Shown here piece by piece: positions 58,821 through 64,000 of a stretch of DNA of 64,000 bases. This DNA comes from UBA6168 sp964508135 (GTDB lineage Bacteria; Bacteroidota; Bacteroidia; Chitinophagales; Saprospiraceae): NCBI GenBank assembly GCA_964508135.1, contig CAZDSU010000013.1, forward strand, positions 1 to 64,000. Reading direction: 5' to 3'. The notes beneath the pieces were generated by a model. That model worked only from the letters and a program-made list of their open reading frames with translations, was not told the origin of the DNA and did not search any database. Each line of letters opens with the position of its first letter. Positions within the stretch are counted from its first letter, which is position 1. Position numbers and translations under genes: made by a program.

Positions 58821-61800
58821 ATAGCTGCAACCGCTTCCGTTTTGTATTTCAACGAAAGTGACTTGGACGTTTGCGTCGCAGTTGTCCGTCGCCGTCAGCG
58901 TGGCTGTGGCCGGGACTGCACCACATTCAACCGTAATATTTTGAGGCAAAACACCAGTGAATACTGGTGCTTGCGCATCGTTTACCAAAATCGTTTGCTG
59001 CGCAACGGCTTGGTTGCCGCAATCATCGGTGGCCGTCCAGGTGCGCAAGATGGAATAGCTGCAACCGCTTCCAATCGGCACTTCACTGAACGAAACCGCC
59101 ACGTTGTTGTCGCAGTTGTCCGTTGCAGTTACACCTGCCGGGACGGGTATGTTGCTGCACTCCGCCGAAGCATCTGCTGGTACCCCAACGAGAACTGGCG
59201 CAATATTGTCCGTCACCGTCAGCACTTGCGTGGCCGTGCTGCTGTTCCCGGCATCGTCGGTGGCCGTCCAGGTGCGGATGATGGTTTGGCAGGATGCGCT
59301 GCCACTACTGGTTTCGTTGAAGGCGAGCGTCGGCGAGGCATCACAATTGTCGGTGGCCGTCAAGTTATTTGCCGCAGGCGGGATTGGCGCTCCGCAATCC
59401 AAACTAATATCCGGTGGCACATTGGCAAGCACTGGTGGCACCACGTCCGTCAAGGTGACTGTAATCGTCTGACTTTTTGTGCCAACATTGCCGCAGGCGT
59501 CCGTGGCCGACCAGGTGCGGGTCAGGATGTAGCCACCGGGGATGTTGACCGTGCTGGTACTGAAAGTGACGGTCAGGTTATTGGTGCAGTTGTCTTGTGC
59601 CACCACGTTTGGCAGTGTGGAGGAAGGCGTTTGCCCACAAGGCAAGCTCATGTCCGCTGGCACCCCGTAGAGTTTCGGCGGTATCGTGTCCGTCACGATG
59701 ACCGTGAAGAACAGGCTGTCCACGTTTCCACAGCAGTCGGTGGATGTCCAGCCGCAGGTCATCAATTGCAGGTAGCCGTTGTCTTGGCAAGTGCCCGCCG
59801 TCACCCACTCATGGAAGGTCAGGGTCGGCGGCGTGGTGCAGCAAGCATCCACGGCGATGGCGCTGCCAGCCGTCAGCGAGATGACCTGGTTGCACTGCCG
59901 GATGAGGGTGTCGCCGTGACTGAGCCAAGTTAGGCCGGGCGCTGTGACGGAGATGACCGGGCCTTGGTCATCCACCACGTTGATGGTTTGAGTAAACGAA
60001 GTGGTATGCCCACAATCGTCGGTGGCTGTCCATGTACGGGTGATGGTAAAGGCGCAGCCGCTGCCCGTTTGAGATTCTTCCTGAATGACAACCACATCGG
60101 TATCACAGCCGTCGGTGGCGGTCACGGCAGGCGCAGGCGGCAGGCTGCCGCAGCTCGCCGTGATGCTGCTTGCAGGAAGCCCAACCAGCACAGGGGAATC
60201 GTCGTCCGTCAAAGTGATGGTTTGCGTGGCAGTTGCCACGTTGCCACAGCCGTCGGTTGCCGTCCAGGTGCGGGTCAGCGTGTAGTTGCAGTTGTTGCCA
60301 GCAATGGATTCATTGAAGGTAATCTGTACGCCCGAACCGCAATTGTCGGTGGCCGTGATACCCCCAGGGATTGGCGGGATGTTGCCGCAGGTGCCGGTCG
60401 TGTTCGCTGGTATGCCCGCAAAAATTGGCGGCTGGTTGTCGGTGGTAATGTTGATGATTTGCGCAGCAGAAACCGTGTTGCCGCAGGCGTCCGTGGCCGA
60501 CCAAGTGCGGGTGATGGTCGTTGTGCAGCCGTTGCCCGTTTGGGTCTGGCTGAACGTGACGGGCAGGTTGCCGTCGCAAAGGTCATTGGCCGAAACATTG
60601 GCCACTGCTGGGGCCGCTTGGCCGCAAGGCACATCCACACCGGCGGGTACACCCGCCAAGGTCGGTGGCGTGGTGTCCGTGATGATGACCCAGAAAAAGA
60701 GGCTGTCCACGTTGCCGCAGGCATCGGTAGCCGTCCAGCCGCAGTAGCGGGACTGGAGGTAGCCGTCCACCGCACAGTTGCCGTAGGTCACGTTTTCCGT
60801 GAAATTTATGGTCGTTGCGGAACAAAAATCATACGCCGAGAAGCCCAGCGAATCCAACGAGGGTATCTGGGTGCAATCGGCGAGGAGTGTGTCGCCGTCC
60901 ATGATTTCCCCGAAAAATGAATGGGTGGCAAACATGACGGGCGGCGTGTTGTCATCCACCGTCACGGTCTGCGTGAAGGTAGCCGTGTTGCCGTTGTCGT
61001 TGGTGGCCGTCCAGGTGCGGACGATGATGCGGCCACATGGGTTGTTCGTCACCGTGCTGTCCAGCGTGACCGTCAAATCTGTGTCGCAAGCATCCGCAAA
61101 AACAGGAGCCCCGAACGGCGTCAGTGGGCTGGTGCAGTCAATGGTCGTGTCGGCAAACGGCGAGTTGGTCAAGTACGGTACGGGGCTGCCCACGGCTATT
61201 GTCATGGTATCGCTGTCCACGCAGCCAATGCCGTCGTCGAAGGTCACGGTGTAGGTGGTGGTTGCCGAAGGCGTTGCGGTTGGGTTGGCAATGTTCGGGT
61301 TGCTGAGGCCAGTCGCTGGCGACCAGGTGAAGCTGCCACTGCCATAGGGAACCGTTGCGCTCAACTGGCTGGAATCGCTGCTGCCGCAATGCGCCAAGTC
61401 TGGCCCAGCGGAAACATCGGGGCAGGTGTAGAGGCAGATGACGGTGTTGGTGTCGCACTGCCCCCAGGTCAGCGTGATGCAGGGCGAGAAACCGTTTTCG
61501 TCAATCACGCCGCTTGAAATTGGGCGCACACCGGGCGGCAGGTCGTAGCCGACCATGTAGTTGCCCGGATCAAGGCCATCAAAACGGTAGTGTCCGAGCG
61601 AATCGCTCGTCGTGGTGAATATCGGCGTTGAGGTGTCGGCACAGTCGTATAGGAAGACCGTTGCTCCCGCAATGGGCTGGTCGCCTGCATCTGACTGGTC
61701 GTTGTGGTTGGCATCGTCACAGACCACCGATGCAATGAGGATGCACTGCACGGGCAGGTTGTTGTGCAGGATAATGGGGTCGTTTGGCTCCAATTGAAAC

Positions 61801-64000
61801 GAAAGGTAAAATGGGTTCCCAGCACAGGTCACGTCCTCAATGTAATCGATGTTGAGGGTGTCAGAACCAAGTACCACGGGACTTTGCATGCCGGTCGGAT
61901 CGAAGGGGCCAGCCAGTGGTGGGCAATTTGAGCTGATCGGATAGCCCAGCGGATGCGAATAACTCAGGGTGTAAATACCGGGCGTACCATTGGTGTAGAA
62001 CTCGTAGTACCCCTCCGAGCCATCGTGAACGATGTCCACCTGACTGTTTGGGATTCCGTTTGGCCCAGTGACGGTGATGGTGCCACCCGTTATGATTTTG
62101 CCTGTTTTATCGCAGTAAATCCAGCCGGTCGGATCGTGGGGCAATAGTTCAATCACCTCCTCGTCAATGTCATCCTCGTCGGGGTTGCCGTTGTTGGGGG
62201 TGGAGTCGAGGTCGGCATAAACCGTGCCGTCATCGTCCTCTGCGGAGGTAATCTCTGCCACGTTGACGATTTGCTCCCCTGAAGCACCGTAAAGCACCAC
62301 CAGGAGGATTTCAATCGAGTCCGATTGCCCCGGCAGGAGCGGCCCCGGGAAAATATAGCTGACCATGTCCGGGCCGTTCACCGTCCAATTGGGGTCGTTG
62401 GGACTAAGCCCCAAGCCCGCCGGGATGTTGTCGTTGACATCAATATGGTACGCAGGCAGGGTGCCTTCATTGGTGATTTTGATGGTGTATGAAACCTCGT
62501 CGCCAATGTCCACCAAGGAGGCTTGGCCGGGTGTAAGCATTTTTTCCAAAGACAAGTCGAATTCCCCTGCTGGAATTATATGTATGGGCGCCTCGTCAAT
62601 ATCATCTTCCTGGCCGCTTCCAAAACCATCGTTTACCGCATCGTCGTCGGGGGTGCTGTCTCCGTCTTGGGGCGAGCCGTTGCTCGGGTTGTTGTCATTG
62701 TCGGCAAATGAAATTTCGGCAGTGTTCAGGATGGTATTGCTGTTATAAGCTGGGTCAACTATCAGCAAAATATTCACAGCGGCAGTGCCGCCCGGCGGTA
62801 TCGTGCCCGGCAATTGGGTCGAGTAGCCGTTGGGGGCAAGGCTCCATGCTGGGTTCAGCGCCGCATCGAACAGCAGGCCAGACGGAAGGTAGTCCGTCAC
62901 CTCCACGTTGTGGGCGGTCACTTCTCCCTGGTTTTGCACGGTAATCGTGTACGTCACCGTGTCGCCAAGCTCCACATTGGAACTGGTGGTGCTTTTCAGC
63001 AAAGCCAGGTCGAACAGGCCGAGTTCAATTCCAAAGTCGAGCGTGGTGTTTGTTTCGCCCGGCCCCAGCGTCACCACGTTCGTGGTCCCTGAAACGTCGG
63101 CGTCGCTGTCGGAGGCGTCGTCGCCAGTGTTGGGCTGGGTTGGTTCATATTCAGCGGGTAGTGTACCCACCTCGAACACCACGTAGTAGTCGCCTGGCGG
63201 CAAATCATCAAAGAAATAACCGCCATTGGCGTCCGTGGTATCGGAAGCCAACAGGTTGTTGTTGCCGTCGTACAAATGGACGATGACGCCTTCGACGCCA
63301 GTTTCATTTGCATCTTGCTGGCCATCGTGGTCGTTGTCGTACCAGACGTAGTCGCCGAGGGCGGAGGCCAGCACAGTAAGCGTGGCACCGTCGTGGTCGT
63401 CCTCGTCACCGCCGCTGTTGTTTATCTCGTCGTCAACATTGTTGTCGGTATTGCCGTCCTGCTCTTGGCTTTCGGGCTGGGAGTCCACGTCCCGGTCGTC
63501 GTCTGAGTTGATTTCTGCAAAGTTGGTGGCCTGTCCGCCGTGCGCCACTTTCAGTGAAACGGGCAGGTTGATGGATGCTCCGGGCAAAAGCAAGCCGTTC
63601 AAAGTCACCTTGCCGTCGTTGCCGGATGAGGCCCATGCGTACGGGATGGCAGCCGAACCGCTCGTTGTGCCGGGCGGGTTGTCGGCGGGGTTGAAGGGAG
63701 CGAAATAAGCAAGGTCAACATAATCAATGATGGAAAACAGCCTTGCGGGAAGGTCGCCCTGGTTCATTATTTCCAGCGTAAAGTTGACGATAGAGCCAAC
63801 CGTCACCGTCCCGTTTTGGCCTACGGCCAATGTTTTGCGAAGCGCCAAATCATAGCAACTGTCCTTCACCACCACCGGGCAACAGGTCAGCGTTGGGCAG
63901 CCATTTTGCGTAGCGGTAAATGCAAAAATCCCGGCTGACGTGATGTAAAATGTATCCTGTGTGCCGCCTTGATTGGCGGGAATCAGCACGCCGTCCTTGT
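58174..64000 (-). CDS. Giant adhesin, 5' portion (partial; DUF11, SdrD-B, HYR-like repeats)
   Basis: The frame is open to the right edge of the window, so the start lies beyond it; the GTG at 63987-63989 is internal. From N to C it has a DUF11 domain (DLALRKTLAVGQNGTVTVG), an SdrD B-like domain (GDYVWYDNDHDGQQDANETG), and two more DUF11 domains (DLALLKSTTSSNVELGD, DLSLEKMLTPGQASLVDIGD). A second SdrD B-like domain follows (VCDDANHNDQSDAGDQPIAG). A long series of HYR-like modules of 75-90 residues then ends each time in (R)TWTATDxCGN. Acidic DxDxD stretches between domains suggest calcium binding. This is typical of T9SS-secreted Bacteroidota surface adhesins. Confidence 0.92.

Noticed and set aside
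1..64000. CRISPR arrays, prophage genes, insertion-sequence transposases, tRNA or rRNA genes
   Set aside because: No arrays of spaced direct repeats, no structural phage or transposase frames, and no tRNA-like cloverleaf or rRNA sequence were recognised on either strand.

Overview
The window looks like a metagenome-assembled contig from a Bacteroidota bacterium of the Saprospiraceae type. The evidence is: secreted proteins with type IX secretion (T9SS) C-terminal signals, a giant HYR/SprB/DUF11 adhesin, LytS/LytTR two-component genes, a POT-family peptide transporter, two GH20 hexosaminidases, many SPII lipoproteins, TAnnTTTG promoter boxes and roughly half G+C composition. Two 100-N scaffolding gaps (37212-37311 and 58074-58173) both fall inside tandem repeats. 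No rRNA, tRNA, CRISPR array, transposase or integrase was seen.

Layout. 1-2.8 kb: three cell-envelope genes. 3.1-4.4 kb: a DUF4143-type AAA ATPase preceded by a 22-bp periodic operator-like repeat. 4.5-11.1 kb: uvrA, then an accessory islet that begins at the uvrA 3' end. It holds a small membrane protein, a displaced copy of the uvrA tail, a vapBC-like toxin-antitoxin pair, a xisH-xisI pair, a second displaced uvrA tail and an AT-rich TIR-FGE fusion gene. The vapBC and xisHI pairs are each followed by the same 35-bp hairpin repeat. 11.4-20 kb: katE, GH20 hexosaminidase, Gmad2 lipoprotein and peptide transporter, with a 616-bp block coding for a disordered Pro/Asp-rich protein duplicated on both sides of the GH20/Gmad2 pair. 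20-31 kb: HipA-like kinase/DUF3037, a LytS/LytTR pair, FG-GAP/UnbV secreted protein, amino-acid permease, Imm26-like orphan, radA. 32-49 kb: mostly housekeeping and envelope genes (tsaC, NarL-type regulator, aroE, rpiB, CDF transporter, AlkD-like, DUF4836-like, patatin-BamA, DinB-like, carbonic anhydrase, second GH20, YceI, second Gmad2 lipoprotein). 50-53.3 kb: a type ISP restriction-modification gene whose centre has been replaced by an AT-rich split HEPN gene. 53.4-64 kb: galK and a giant adhesin running off the right edge.

Four things stand out. (1) The uvrA 3' end behaves like an insertion hot spot, with three versions of its tail bracketing cassette-like defence modules. (2) The HEPN gene is split exactly at an A8 slippery run with an ATGA overlap, inside a disrupted restriction system. 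(3) The genome is peppered with inverted repeats built from short tandem 'words'. The word differs at each site but the architecture is the same. The repeats sit on gene ends, sometimes supply the stop codon, and related inserts lie in frame inside uvrA, a LytTR regulator, a GH20 enzyme and the adhesin. (4) The adhesin gap can be predicted from the sequence: a 507-bp tandem unit implies that about 305 bp (or 305 plus multiples of 507) is missing, which also restores the reading frame.
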